Part shown: piece by piece, positions 16,785 to 25,817 of the stretch
Layout: every line of letters begins with the position of its first letter
Position numbering within the stretch: position 1 is the stretch's first letter
Notes under the pieces: generated by a model
What the model was told of the DNA's origin: nothing
The model's database searches: none
What the model saw: the letters and a program-made list of their open reading frames with translations, nothing else
Translations under genes and position numbers: made by a program
NCBI RefSeq assembly: GCF_001436115.1
Contig: NZ_AYZQ01000002.1
Span: forward strand, 343,549-407,548
Source: Lacticaseibacillus brantae DSM 23927
Lineage (GTDB): Bacteria > Bacillota > Bacilli > Lactobacillales > Lactobacillaceae
Length of the DNA: 64,000 nucleotides
Direction: 5' to 3'

Positions 16785-17853
16785 AAACACAACCTTCTAT
16801 AGCATTTGGATTCCGATTACCTCGGTTGTTTTAGGTTTATTGGTTGGTGCCATTATCATGGCACTCTCAGGTTTTGATCCATTAGCCAACTACATCAGTT
16901 TACTGACCGGTGCGCTGGGCAGTGCCAACGCCATTGGTGAAGTGCTTCGCTCGGCGACTCCGCTGATTTTGACCGGATTAGGCTTTGCGGTGGCAAATTC
17001 GGCGGGCTTCTTCAATATCGGGTTGGCTGGGCAAGCATTAATAGGATGGTTGGCTTCTGTCAGTTTTGCCTTGGCCTTTCCTGGCTTGCCAAGTATCTTG
17101 ATGTTACCCGGTGCTATTCTGGCGGGCGCCATCGCCGGGGCGCTGTGGTCAGGGATTGCTGGGTTTTTACGGGCCTATTTTGGTGCTAGTGAAGTAATCA
17201 CGACGATTATGCTGAACTACGTGGCGCTGTACGGCACTAATGCGGTGGTGAAGAGTTTTCTAGCAGCTGGCGACGGTGATTATTCGAAAACAATTCCGGC
17301 CGCTGCACGGTTACGCACGCCATTTCTTGAACAATTAACGCAGAATTCAACCTTTCACTGGGGACTGCTCGTCGCGTTAGCCGGGGCCGTTGTGATTTGG
17401 TGGCTGATGAAGCGGACCACAATGGGATTTGAAATCCGTGCAGTTGGTTTAAATGAAGACGCCGCGCAATATGCGGGGATGTCCACCAAGCGAACAATTA
17501 TCGCGGCCATGCTGATTTCCGGTGCCTTGGCGGGCCTCGGTGGTGCCATGGAAGGACTGGGGAATTTCCAGAATATAATTGTCAATACAGCTTTGCCACC
17601 GATAGGGTTTGATGGCATGTCAGTATCCTTATTGGCCGGTGGCTCACCGATAGGAATTGTACTATCGGCCTTACTTTTTGGGATTTTAAAAATTGGCGGT
17701 TTGAACATTTCGATTGCTTCGACGACACCACCTGAAATTGTCGATATTGTGATTGCTGCCGTGATTTTCTTTGTGGGGGCTAACTACATTATTCGCTTCG
17801 CTGGCCAACGACTCAGCAGCCTGAAAGGCAAAAAGGAGGGGGCGACAAAATGA
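16774..17853 (+). CDS. nupB: Nucleoside ABC transporter permease 1
   Basis: This 359-residue BPD_transp_2 permease has about eight to ten helices; conserved blocks are ANSAGFFNIGLAGQ and GFDGMSVSLLAG. The ATG at 16774 (CGGAGGTCACCC before it) is preferred to an upstream in-frame ATG at 16744 deep within nupA. It overlaps both neighbours by a few bases, so the three transporter genes are translationally coupled. Confidence 0.93.
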   Translation: MRIKNTTFYSIWIPITSVVLGLLVGAIIMALSGFDPLANYISLLTGALGSANAIGEVLRSATPLILTGLGFAVANSAGFFNIGLAGQALIGWLASVSFALAFPGLPSILMLPGAILAGAIAGALWSGIAGFLRAYFGASEVITTIMLNYVALYGTNAVVKSFLAAGDGDYSKTIPAAARLRTPFLEQLTQNSTFHWGLLVALAGAVVIWWLMKRTTMGFEIRAVGLNEDAAQYAGMSTKRTIIAAMLISGALAGLGGAMEGLGNFQNIIVNTALPPIGFDGMSVSLLAGGSPIGIVLSALLFGILKIGGLNISIASTTPPEIVDIVIAAVIFFVGANYIIRFAGQRLSSLKGKKEGATK

Positions 17854-18809
17854 ATGCGATGACCTTATTATTGACCGTGATGTCAACGACCTTGGTGTAT
17901 TCGGCACCGCTAATTTTTACAGCCATCGGCGGCACCTTCTCAGAACGTTCAGGGATTGTGAATGTTGGTTTAGAAGGGATCATGGTGATGGGCGCGTTTG
18001 CCAGCGTGGTCTTCAACCTGATGTTGGGTAAGAGTTTCGGGGGTGCAACCCCATGGCTTGGGCTGCTTGTCGGTGGCATCGTTGGTTTAATATTCTCGCT
18101 GATTCACGCGGTGGCCACGGTCAATTGGCGCACTGATCACATTATCAGTGGGACTGTCTTGAATCTTTTGGCGCCGGCTTTGGCAATTTATCTGACCAAA
18201 CTGATTTTTCAAGGCCGCGGGCAGACGGATATCATCCAATATCCACTGGATACCATGACCATCCCTGGACTTGCCCAGATTCCATTCATTGGCCCGATTT
18301 TCTTCACCAGCACCTCACTAGTTGCCTATCTGGGGATGATTGTAGCTGCCTTTGGTTTCTGGCTGCTCAAATATACCCGCTTTGGCCTGCGGCTCCGCTC
18401 GGTCGGGGAACATCCAGAAGCAGCTGATTCATTGGGAATTTCGGTTTATCGCTATCGGTATATTGGCGTATTGATTTCTGGTTTCCTCGGCGGTATTGGT
18501 GGGGCCATCATGGCGCAGAGCATTACCTTGAATTTCAGTATCTCAACGATTGTCGGCCAAGGTTTCATTTCCTTAGCCGCGATGATCTTTGGCAAGTGGA
18601 ATCCGTTAGGGGCAATGGGCGCGGCCCTGTTCTTTGGCTTTGCTCAAAGCTTGGCCATCATCGGCAAGTATATTCCGGTCATTTCAGGCATTCCGAACGT
18701 CTGGTTTACCTTGGCGCCATATTTAATTACGATTGTCGTCTTGGTGCTGTTTATTGGTAAATCTAAGGCACCGGCAGCAGATGGCACAACGTTCATTAAG
18801 AGCAATTAA
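17850..18809 (+). CDS. nupC: Nucleoside ABC transporter permease 2
   Basis: The 319-residue BPD_transp_2 permease has SERSGIVNVGLEGIMVMGAF near the N-terminus and the coupling loop LRSVGEHPEAADSLGISV. It starts within ATGA overlapping the stop of permease 1, with AAAAAGGAGGGGG upstream. It forms the membrane heterodimer of the nucleoside importer. The operon ends in a strong terminator that overlaps its stop codon. Confidence 0.93.
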   Translation: MNAMTLLLTVMSTTLVYSAPLIFTAIGGTFSERSGIVNVGLEGIMVMGAFASVVFNLMLGKSFGGATPWLGLLVGGIVGLIFSLIHAVATVNWRTDHIISGTVLNLLAPALAIYLTKLIFQGRGQTDIIQYPLDTMTIPGLAQIPFIGPIFFTSTSLVAYLGMIVAAFGFWLLKYTRFGLRLRSVGEHPEAADSLGISVYRYRYIGVLISGFLGGIGGAIMAQSITLNFSISTIVGQGFISLAAMIFGKWNPLGAMGAALFFGFAQSLAIIGKYIPVISGIPNVWFTLAPYLITIVVLVLFIGKSKAPAADGTTFIKSN

Positions 18810-18850
18810 AAAAGAGTTCTCGCTGGGAAGACCAGTGAGAACTCTTTTTT
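18808..18850. terminator. Bidirectional terminator after the nucleoside operon
   Basis: AAAAAAGAGTTCTC and GAGAACTCTTTTTT form the stem. On the minus strand it begins within the stop codon of the small membrane protein gene. Confidence 0.9.
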
Positions 18851-19034
18851 AGTGGTTGCGGTGCGGCCAGGTAAAGACGACCGCCACCATGCTTGGGAAC
18901 CAAACGAATAGTTTCAAGCCGCGAAACCAAAGGTAGTCATCTAAGTGGTATCGCGTTTCGAAAATATAATCGGCGATCGATAACACAATGAAAACAGCCA
19001 ATGCCCAAATGAATCGTCGTTTCTGTCCTTTCAT
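18849..19034 (-). CDS. Small two-helix membrane protein, function unknown
   Basis: The 61-residue protein has a basic start (MKGQKRRF), a helix at about 9-24, a short charged turn (ETRYHLDDY) and a second helix at about 37-55. AGGGGGAGCGG precedes the ATG and a perfect terminator adjoins the stop, which supports it as a real gene. No family is recognised. Confidence 0.55.
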   Translation of the reverse strand: MKGQKRRFIWALAVFIVLSIADYIFETRYHLDDYLWFRGLKLFVWFPSMVAVVFTWPHRNH

Positions 19035-19110
19035 CCGCTCCCCCTGACTTTCTGTATGCCGCCGTTGTAATTGCGTTTAGCCTACTGCCAGATGCACGGT
19101 CTCGTCAATC

Positions 19111-19136
19111 AAAAAAGACCTGACAGGATTGTCAGG
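19111..19136 (-). terminator. Rho-independent terminator
   Basis: On the minus strand CCTGACA-ATCC-TGTCAGG is followed by TCTTTTTT. It closes the structured element. Confidence 0.9.
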
Positions 19137-19403
19137 CCTTAGGGGAAGTGCCCCCGTGAGTTTTCGCATTCTAAACGCGTTTGCTGCCACTGGCTCTTCA
19201 AGATAAGTTAGTCTCAGTCAGTGGCCAAGTGCAGCCACTTGCCTGATTCTGCCTTATCCGCCAGAGCCAAGGCGTGTCAGCTCACGCTCTAAACGCGCTC
19301 AACCTCACAGCAACTTCCGCCTAGCTAGCTTTCTCAATGGGCCTAAAACGCCCATCCTCGAAAGCTTGCTAGTGCTCAGTTGCTCCCGTGAGTTTTCGCG
19401 CTC
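19111..19403 (-). ncRNA. Candidate structured RNA with two nested-hairpin domains and its own terminator
   Basis: No ORF fits here, but two large hairpins are visible, each closed by CTCAC/GTGAG. The domain at 19304-19392 nests AGCAACT/AGTTGCT, AGCTTTC/GAAAGCT and ATGGGC/GCCCAT. The domain at 19156-19285 nests GGCTCT/AGAGCC, GATAAG/CTTATC and AGTGG/CCACT. On the minus strand the segment ends in a strong terminator (19111-19136). It follows the hydrolase gene stop directly, so it could be that gene's long 3' UTR, an independent ncRNA or a palindromic repeat element. No separate promoter was found. Confidence 0.55.
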
Positions 19404-20309
19404 TTAATCGTTAAACTGATTTTTTTCAACGTCACTGATGAATTGCTTCAGGTGATCAAAGTAAACGGGGGCGTTATCAATCATGTGATGGTGGCCGCCG
19501 TTTGGTGTGGTGACAAGGCGAGCGTGAGGAATCACTTCAGCCATGCGTTGGGCAGACTTCAGTGGCATGGTTTCATGTTCACCAAAGGTCAACAAGGTTG
19601 GCACGGTGATATTGTGGATTTGGTCGCGCACATCCCAGTCTTTCAACTTACCGGTGACAACAAATTCATTGTCGCCTTGGAAGGCATTGTAAACAGGGGT
19701 GGCCATCGTGTTAATCAAATGGCTGATTGCAGGTGGCTGTTTGCGATCGACGTAGCCAGCATTCAAAATGTCGACGTACTTTTGATATTGAGGATCGTCC
19801 CAGTTGCCAGCGGCTTCTTGTTGTTTCATGTAAGCCACAGCTGAAGGTGGGAGAGCTTCTTCACGCACTTCGTTGATGTGGACCATGTATTCGTCGATGT
19901 TATCAACCATGGACGAAATGATGGCCCCCTTCAAGTGCTCGCCGTATTTCAAGGCGTAGAGCATGGTGAGCGCGCCGCCCCAGCTTTGACCGATGAGATA
20001 GAACTTGTCGATGCCCAACTTTTGGCGGACTTCTTCAACTTCATCCAAATAGTAGTCGTAAGTCAAATACTTGGCCGCAATTTCAGGGTCGCTGTAATCT
20101 GGTTGGTCAGAGTAGAAACTACCGAGTTGGTCGTACATATGCACTTGCACGCCTAAGTCAGCGAGTTGTTCACCAAAGTTTTCCCAGTATTCATGGTTAC
20201 CACCAGGGCCACCGTGCAAAGCCAATAAATGAATATCGCCTTCACCTTGGGTATTGGTCCACAGATGGTAGCCGTTGTCTAATGTTAAAATGGTCGTCCC
20301 TTGCTTCAT
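19404..20309 (-). CDS. Proline-iminopeptidase-like alpha/beta hydrolase
   Basis: The 301-residue protein of peptidase family S33 has the oxyanion motif HGGPGG and the nucleophile elbow GQSWGG. An Asp/Glu (GEHETMP) and His (GGHHHMID) lie near the C-terminus. Lactobacillar PepI/PepL/PepR enzymes of this type release N-terminal proline or leucine from short peptides in the cytoplasm. The ATG at 20309 follows TCAGGTGACGGT; the longer in-frame reading lacks a site. Specificity within the family is not readable by eye. Confidence 0.88.
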   Translation of the reverse strand: MKQGTTILTLDNGYHLWTNTQGEGDIHLLALHGGPGGNHEYWENFGEQLADLGVQVHMYDQLGSFYSDQPDYSDPEIAAKYLTYDYYLDEVEEVRQKLGIDKFYLIGQSWGGALTMLYALKYGEHLKGAIISSMVDNIDEYMVHINEVREEALPPSAVAYMKQQEAAGNWDDPQYQKYVDILNAGYVDRKQPPAISHLINTMATPVYNAFQGDNEFVVTGKLKDWDVRDQIHNITVPTLLTFGEHETMPLKSAQRMAEVIPHARLVTTPNGGHHHMIDNAPVYFDHLKQFISDVEKNQFND

Positions 20310-20368
20310 ACCGTCACCTGATTTCTTAAGATATATTAAGTGTAGCACTGGGCTTTTAAACTGCAAAT

Positions 20369-22189
20369 TTAGTTGAGTAATTCCATTTGTTGCCGAATGG
20401 ACTGAACCGCATTTTTCGATCCGGAAAAGAGGATGTGATCGCCCAGATGAATCTGCGTATCGCCGTGGGGCGCGATGAACTGGCCGTCGCGGTAAATCTG
20501 GCTGATGGTAATTTCGTCAATGAATGGCAAGGATCGTACTTCCATGCCGGTGAAGCGCCGATTGCGCACCGTGATTTCAAAAATTCCAGCCGTGGTATCG
20601 GTGAGGATTTTCAGCGTTGATGGTGTTTCAATCAAGCTGCGCAGGAGGGCAATATTCGCATCGAGTGTATTGAAGATTTCAACGCCATGTGACGCCAGGA
20701 CCTCGTAGCGATCATTTTGAACATCCTTCGTCTCAAAGCGCGCAATGACGCGGGGCACCTTGGCAGCCAGGGCCCACTGGGCGAGTTGATAGTTCTTGTC
20801 GTGATCAAAATATCCAAGCACAACGATGTCAGCATCGTACGCGCCAGCTTCATTCAGTGCCGCCTGTGAGAAGCTGGGCAGTAATTTTATATTGGCTTCG
20901 GAATTATAAGTCTTATAGTTTTCCGGTAAATCAGTATATAAAATAATGTCATATAGGCCTTCAGCCAACTGCTGGGCAATGGGCACGGTCATAATATTGG
21001 CGCCGATAAAATGGACCCGCGTTTTCGGCAAATCATTAGGATCGGCTTTAAACCAACTATTGAAAAGTACCGGTCCCAGCAGACACGTGATAATAGCTGC
21101 GAGCGTGAAGGCGCCAGATTCGGCGGCAGAGAGCAGGTGCAGGTTGCGCCCAATGGTGAGCGCGGGGACGACTAAAGTAATGGTCGTCGTAATTAAAGCT
21201 GTCCCACTGAGGGCATTTTGGGATTTGAATCGACGGCGCAAAATGGGATACAACAAACTTTTGGCTAAGATGAAACCGAGAAGGAGCACGGGAATTAACA
21301 CCAGTGCTCGCGGATCTTGGACCATGGCCGGAATGTCGAGGCGGACACCGGTCATAATGAAGAAAATCGGAATGAAGAACCCATAGCCTAACGAGGTTAA
21401 CTTATCTTGCGTTTCTTCGCGAGGCTGTAATAACTTCATCACCATCCCAGCCAGGAAGGCACCCAGAATGGCTTCAGCACCTACACCAGCCGCGACCGTG
21501 ACTAGCGCACAGATGATGAAGAAAGCCAGGCGAATATCAAGTTGGGTGGTACTTTTGTCGATTTTGACGAAGAAAGTATAAGGCTTACGAAACCGCAATA
21601 ATAAAAAGAGGGCGGCGACAAAAATTAAAGTCAACAGCCAAACACTGTGCGTTGAAGCGCCATTCAAGGCCGCAAAAATCGTTAAGGTAATTAATGGGAA
21701 GAGTTCACCCAGAGCAGCGAGCAACAGCATGGTTTGACCAAAGGGCTGACTGAGCAGCTCTTTTTCTTTGAGGGCTGCAATCACCACGCCAAGCGCCACA
21801 GTTGAGAAGACAATCATGGCAAACAGGGGATGCGCATACAGGCCAGAAACCTTCAGCAAACCGCCAACAATGCTGCTCATGACAATGATACTGAGATAGC
21901 CGCTCACGGCTAATTGCACTGGGCTGGCCTGTACGGCCTTGGTTTGCCGTTTGAATAAGGAAAAGTCAATTTCCATCCCAGATAAGAACAGCAACACGGT
22001 CACACCCAAATCACTGAGTTGTGATAGCGTTGGATTAACTGTGACCCAGTGCAAACCACTTTGACCCAAGATAATGCCAACAACGATTTCTGCGACGGCT
22101 GTGGGCACACGGGTAATATGGAAGCGCGCCATGACCAACGGGATGGCAAGGGCGGCAAAGAGGACGAACAAGAGTGCAAGATTGGCCAA
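20369..22189 (-). CDS. CPA2-family monovalent cation/proton antiporter with RCK domains
   Basis: About 606 residues. Twelve or thirteen helices (to about residue 385) form a Na/H exchanger domain, with the conserved acidic GAEAILGAFLAGMV segment. A degenerate TrkA_N-like domain (HFIGANIMTVPIAQQL) and a TrkA_C domain (GMEVRSLPFIDEITISQIYR) follow. The TTG at 22189 is preferred: AAAGGAG lies 9 nt upstream, within the codons of the longer reading from the ATG at 22219, which itself has no ribosome site. It likely exports K+ or Na+ in exchange for protons, gated by a ligand on the RCK part. Confidence 0.87.
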   Translation of the reverse strand: MANLALLFVLFAALAIPLVMARFHITRVPTAVAEIVVGIILGQSGLHWVTVNPTLSQLSDLGVTVLLFLSGMEIDFSLFKRQTKAVQASPVQLAVSGYLSIIVMSSIVGGLLKVSGLYAHPLFAMIVFSTVALGVVIAALKEKELLSQPFGQTMLLLAALGELFPLITLTIFAALNGASTHSVWLLTLIFVAALFLLLRFRKPYTFFVKIDKSTTQLDIRLAFFIICALVTVAAGVGAEAILGAFLAGMVMKLLQPREETQDKLTSLGYGFFIPIFFIMTGVRLDIPAMVQDPRALVLIPVLLLGFILAKSLLYPILRRRFKSQNALSGTALITTTITLVVPALTIGRNLHLLSAAESGAFTLAAIITCLLGPVLFNSWFKADPNDLPKTRVHFIGANIMTVPIAQQLAEGLYDIILYTDLPENYKTYNSEANIKLLPSFSQAALNEAGAYDADIVVLGYFDHDKNYQLAQWALAAKVPRVIARFETKDVQNDRYEVLASHGVEIFNTLDANIALLRSLIETPSTLKILTDTTAGIFEITVRNRRFTGMEVRSLPFIDEITISQIYRDGQFIAPHGDTQIHLGDHILFSGSKNAVQSIRQQMELLN

Positions 22190-22266
22190 AATAATTTGCT
22201 CCTTTCGATGCAAATTCATCGGGGTCTATGTTAGCGTAGTAAATAATACAATACAAGGAGACGCTT

Positions 22267-22419
22267 ATGACACGAAGATCCCTGATTACCGGTACGACAA
22301 CGCTGATTGGCTTACTGATTGGCTGGTATTTCAACAAAATTCTACTCTGCGTTGCCGTTGGCTTAGCTGTCGGCGTGCTGATTAGTACGTATACAAATTG
22401 GTTTAAAGGTAAGAAATAA
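22267..22419 (+). CDS. Small membrane protein of 50 residues, function unknown
   Basis: ACAAGGAGACGCTT precedes the ATG. The protein begins MTRRSLITGTTTLIGLLIGW, has two hydrophobic stretches separated by FNK, and ends in KGKK. The stop is 9 bp before the next gene, so the two are an operon, divergent from the antiporter. No family is recognised; the clear ribosome site and membrane pattern support it as coding. Confidence 0.6.
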   Translation: MTRRSLITGTTTLIGLLIGWYFNKILLCVAVGLAVGVLISTYTNWFKGKK

Positions 22420-22428
22420 GGAGAAACC

Positions 22429-22833
22429 ATGCTCGAATCCATTAAATTCCATCATATCGGCAAGATTGTCCCGCTTGCACAAATCAAGGACAATCCTGCC
22501 ACCAAATACGCCAAAATCTATGATATGTATTCGCTAGATGAACAGAATAAGCTCGGGATTCCAATTGAATTGCACGCATTTGGCCCCAATTCCAGCTTGG
22601 ATCCATTGATTCAAACCCAGACCCATGTGGCTTTTACCACCAATGATGTCAAAGCCGCGATTGCTGATGAACAAATCATTATGCCCCTTTACCAACCGTT
22701 TGCTGGGTACCAAACGGCCATGGTTCTGGTCAATGGCCAACCCATCGAATTAATTGAAACCACGTTAAGTGAGCGAGAGATTTGGGGCGATGGTATCTTT
22801 AAAGATAGTATTCTTTACCCGCAAAGCGATTGA
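22429..22833 (+). CDS. VOC/glyoxalase-like fold protein
   Basis: The 134-residue protein begins with FHHIGKIV and has THVAFTTNDVKAAI and GQPIELIETT, the strand/metal-ligand pattern of vicinal-oxygen-chelate proteins: two betaalphabetabetabeta modules and possible ligands His, His and Glu. Enzymatic activity is not predictable. AATAAGGAGAAACC precedes the ATG. It is downstream of the 50-residue membrane protein. Confidence 0.7.
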   Translation: MLESIKFHHIGKIVPLAQIKDNPATKYAKIYDMYSLDEQNKLGIPIELHAFGPNSSLDPLIQTQTHVAFTTNDVKAAIADEQIIMPLYQPFAGYQTAMVLVNGQPIELIETTLSEREIWGDGIFKDSILYPQSD

Positions 22834-22871
22834 GTTTATCACTTATTGAATGGTTAGTATTATGTTTTTGA

Positions 22872-22900
22872 TTGAGAAGCCAGCCCAAAAGTGGTATGAT
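22872..22900 (+). promoter_or_regulatory. helD promoter
   Basis: TTGAGA, 17 bp and TATGAT lie 40 bp before the helD ATG. Confidence 0.6.
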
Positions 22901-22939
22901 ATTTTGACGATTATTGCAATGCAGTGAGGGGCTGACTTA

Positions 22940-25231
22940 ATGACAGATACGCAGCAGAACCACGAACAAGCGCATTTAGATACCATCATGTCACAATTAA
23001 CACAAGCGGATAAACGCTTGAGTAAGGAAATTAAGCAAACAAAGGCCGAAGAACGCAGCTTGAACGAGAATTTCTTCAATGACTTCTCGATTAACCTGAG
23101 TAATGACGCTGAAGCCATTGAAACTGCGGCATCCATTCAACAGCAACAACAAATGCTGGATGAACGAACCAATGCTTGGCAACAGTCGAATCAACAATTA
23201 AAGACGGTAAAGCGGCTGGAGTTGAATCCGTATTTTGCCCGGATTGACTTCCAAGAAGCCAATGAAAAACCCGAAACCATCTATATTGGCCTCGGTTCTT
23301 TCACGAATAAAGCCGGCAAGTTCCTGATTTATGACTGGCGGGCGCCAATTTCATCCATCTATTACGATGGTGGCATTGGTGAAGTGACATATCAAACGCC
23401 AGACGGTCCTCAATCCGTCGAAGTGTCCTTGAAGCGCCAGTTTGTGATTAAAGATGGTCAAATTCAGACCATGTTTGATACCACTGAAACCATCGGGGAT
23501 CAAATGTTGCTCGAAGTGTTAGGTGAAAAGTCTGACACCCAGATGAAGACCATCGTCACGACCATCCAACAAGAACAAAACCAAATTATCCGTGATACTG
23601 CGGCCGACTTATTGTTCGTCCAAGGGGCAGCCGGTTCCGGGAAAACGTCCGCAGTCTTACAGCGGGTTGCGTACTTGCTCTATCGCTATCGCGGTAATTT
23701 GAATTCAAGCCAAGTGATTATGTTCTCGCCGAACCAACTTTTTGCGGACTACATTTCAAATGTGTTGCCAGAGTTGGGCGAACAGAATATGGTCCAATTC
23801 ACGTACTATCAATATGTGACACGCCGGGTTCCTGGGATTGACGTGCAAAGCCTGTTCTCCCAGTTTGAAACGGTCCAAACACCCGTCCAAAAGCAGATTA
23901 CCAAGCTCAAAAGTAGCTTGGTCTTCTTCAAGGCGATGGAGACGTATGCTTCAAGTCTTGAGAAGAGTGGCATGCGCATCAAGGATATCAAGTTCCATGG
24001 TGAGGCCTTTTTCAGTAAGCAACGGATTGCCGATATCTTCTATAGTTACAACGCCAATTATCATTTAGGCAATCGCTTGACGGCGACCAAGGAACGGCTG
24101 ATTTCGATGCTAAACCGGCGCGTGGAATCAGAAATGAAAGCTAAGTGGGTTAATGAAGCCGTTGAAAACTTGTCCGATGAAGCGATTCGGGAATTACAAA
24201 ATGATGGCCCAGCTGAATTCAAGAACAGTGATGACGAATATCGGTTCTTTGCGCGCCAAATTGTGGTCAAAGAATTTGAAGGCTTACAAAATGCGATCGT
24301 GAAGAATCATTTCTTGAACTTCCGCGCCCAATACGTGGCCTTTTTACGGGCCGTGCCAAACCTGATTAAGCTGAGCGACTATGATTTGACTGCTGACGCT
24401 TGGCAGGCAGAGGTGGATCACTTCGTAGAAGCTTTCCAAGATCGCCAGCTGACCATGGTTGATGCCACGCCATACTTGCACTTATTTGACTTGATTACCG
24501 GCCGCCATGGCGAACGGAACATGCGCTATGTCTTCGTCGATGAAATTCAAGACTACACACCCTACCAATTAGCCTACTTGCAGAAGAGCTTCCCTAAAGC
24601 CAAGTTCACTTTGCTCGGGGACCTAAACCAGGCCATTTTCACCAAGGAAGATTCCCATACCTTAATTAATGATGTGTCAAAACTGTTCAACCCTGATAAG
24701 ACGCGCGTGATTCAACTTACGCAATCCTATCGGTCAACGGCTCAGGTGACTGACTTTACCAAAGCAATTTTGAAGTCAGGTCAGACGATTGTCGCCTTTA
24801 ACCGCCAGGGGCCAAAACCTAGTCTGTACTTGCGTCAAAGTGAGGCGGAGTTATTGACTGTCCTGGAGAAACAACTTGAAACCAATACCGCAGCCAACCA
24901 AACCACGGCTGTGATTGCCAAAACCTTGGAAGACGCACAGAGCCTATTTGATGAAATGCACAAAGCCGGCATTAAAGCGACCCTGATTCAGTCTGAGAAC
25001 CAACGGCTAGCCAGTGGGATTCTGGTCGTGCCATCATTCTTAGCCAAAGGGCTGGAATTTGATGCCGTCGTTGTTTGGCAAGCGAATGCTGAAAACTTCA
25101 ATGCTGAAGACGAACGGGAATTGCTTTACACCATCACCTCCCGGGCAATGCACCGCCTGACGATTCTGGCGAGTCCAGATATTTCACCACTGTTGGCCGA
25201 TGTCAGCCCAGACTTATATACAATGGAGTAA
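22940..25231 (+). CDS. helD: RNA polymerase recycling motor HelD (UvrD/Rep-like helicase)
   Basis: The 763-residue superfamily-1 ATPase frees RNA polymerase from DNA and stalled complexes. A coiled-coil arm of about 90 residues (LTQADKRLSKEIKQTKAEER) precedes a 1A domain with Walker A GAAGSGKTS (about 229-237), DEIQDYTPYQL as Walker B (about 533) and QLTQSYRST as a UvrD motif. The C-terminal part has AKGLEFDAVVVW and LYTITSRAMHRL. Length and arm match Firmicute HelD better than UvrD/PcrA. The thioesterase gene starts 4 bp after its stop. Confidence 0.92.
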   Translation: MTDTQQNHEQAHLDTIMSQLTQADKRLSKEIKQTKAEERSLNENFFNDFSINLSNDAEAIETAASIQQQQQMLDERTNAWQQSNQQLKTVKRLELNPYFARIDFQEANEKPETIYIGLGSFTNKAGKFLIYDWRAPISSIYYDGGIGEVTYQTPDGPQSVEVSLKRQFVIKDGQIQTMFDTTETIGDQMLLEVLGEKSDTQMKTIVTTIQQEQNQIIRDTAADLLFVQGAAGSGKTSAVLQRVAYLLYRYRGNLNSSQVIMFSPNQLFADYISNVLPELGEQNMVQFTYYQYVTRRVPGIDVQSLFSQFETVQTPVQKQITKLKSSLVFFKAMETYASSLEKSGMRIKDIKFHGEAFFSKQRIADIFYSYNANYHLGNRLTATKERLISMLNRRVESEMKAKWVNEAVENLSDEAIRELQNDGPAEFKNSDDEYRFFARQIVVKEFEGLQNAIVKNHFLNFRAQYVAFLRAVPNLIKLSDYDLTADAWQAEVDHFVEAFQDRQLTMVDATPYLHLFDLITGRHGERNMRYVFVDEIQDYTPYQLAYLQKSFPKAKFTLLGDLNQAIFTKEDSHTLINDVSKLFNPDKTRVIQLTQSYRSTAQVTDFTKAILKSGQTIVAFNRQGPKPSLYLRQSEAELLTVLEKQLETNTAANQTTAVIAKTLEDAQSLFDEMHKAGIKATLIQSENQRLASGILVVPSFLAKGLEFDAVVVWQANAENFNAEDERELLYTITSRAMHRLTILASPDISPLLADVSPDLYTME

Positions 25232-25235
25232 GCCC

Positions 25236-25694
25236 ATGAAAAGTAGTGAGACACTGGCAACCGCAACCTTCCGGATTTTCCCTAAGCAACTGAATAATCA
25301 CGGGACCGTCTTTGGTGGCCAGATGATGGCTTGGCTGGATGATGTGACCTCTGTGTCTGCGCAACGATTCGCACGGGCCGAGATTGTCACTGGCAGTTTC
25401 GATCACATTCGTTTCGAACAGCCGGCTAAAATTGGGGATGCACTCGAGATTCAAACCTACGTCACTGGCGTTGGCACCCGCTCACTTGAGGTGTTTGCCA
25501 AACTGATAGGCGAGCACTTGATGACGGGTGAGCGTTTCTTGGTGGGGACAGCCTTTGCCACCTATGTTGTGGTAGGGCCAGATTATGTGGCGCCAAGCTT
25601 GGCCTACGATACAGTTGAAGCTCAAGCTGTGCACGCTGGCTATGCTGAACGTCGGTCTCAAGGCAAACTCGCAGTTGACCTCGATTTGAGCTAA
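25236..25694 (+). CDS. Acyl-CoA thioesterase, hotdog fold (YkhA-like)
   Basis: The 152-residue enzyme has FPKQLNNHGTVFGGQMMAWLDD, the signature of the YciA/YkhA acyl-CoA thioesterases with the catalytic Asp at the end, and GDALEIQTYVTGVGTRSLEVF. It would hydrolyse acyl-CoA thioesters in the cytoplasm. The ATG at 25236 follows ATGGAGTAAGCCC, which overlaps the helD stop, so translation is probably coupled to helD. Confidence 0.9.
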   Translation: MKSSETLATATFRIFPKQLNNHGTVFGGQMMAWLDDVTSVSAQRFARAEIVTGSFDHIRFEQPAKIGDALEIQTYVTGVGTRSLEVFAKLIGEHLMTGERFLVGTAFATYVVVGPDYVAPSLAYDTVEAQAVHAGYAERRSQGKLAVDLDLS

Positions 25695-25701
25695 CTGAAA
25701 T

Positions 25702-25744
25702 AAAAGGCTTATGACAAACCATTCGTTTAGTCATAAGCCTTTTA
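25702..25744. terminator. Terminator after the helD-thioesterase operon
   Basis: AAAAGGCTTATGAC and GTCATAAGCCTTTT form the stem with a 14-nt loop. Confidence 0.9.
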
Positions 25745-25817
25745 ATATTCCGCAAAAGCGTAAGTGAATATGGTAAAATTGGAATCGGTTTCTAGTTTGG
25801 ACATTGGAGAATAAATT

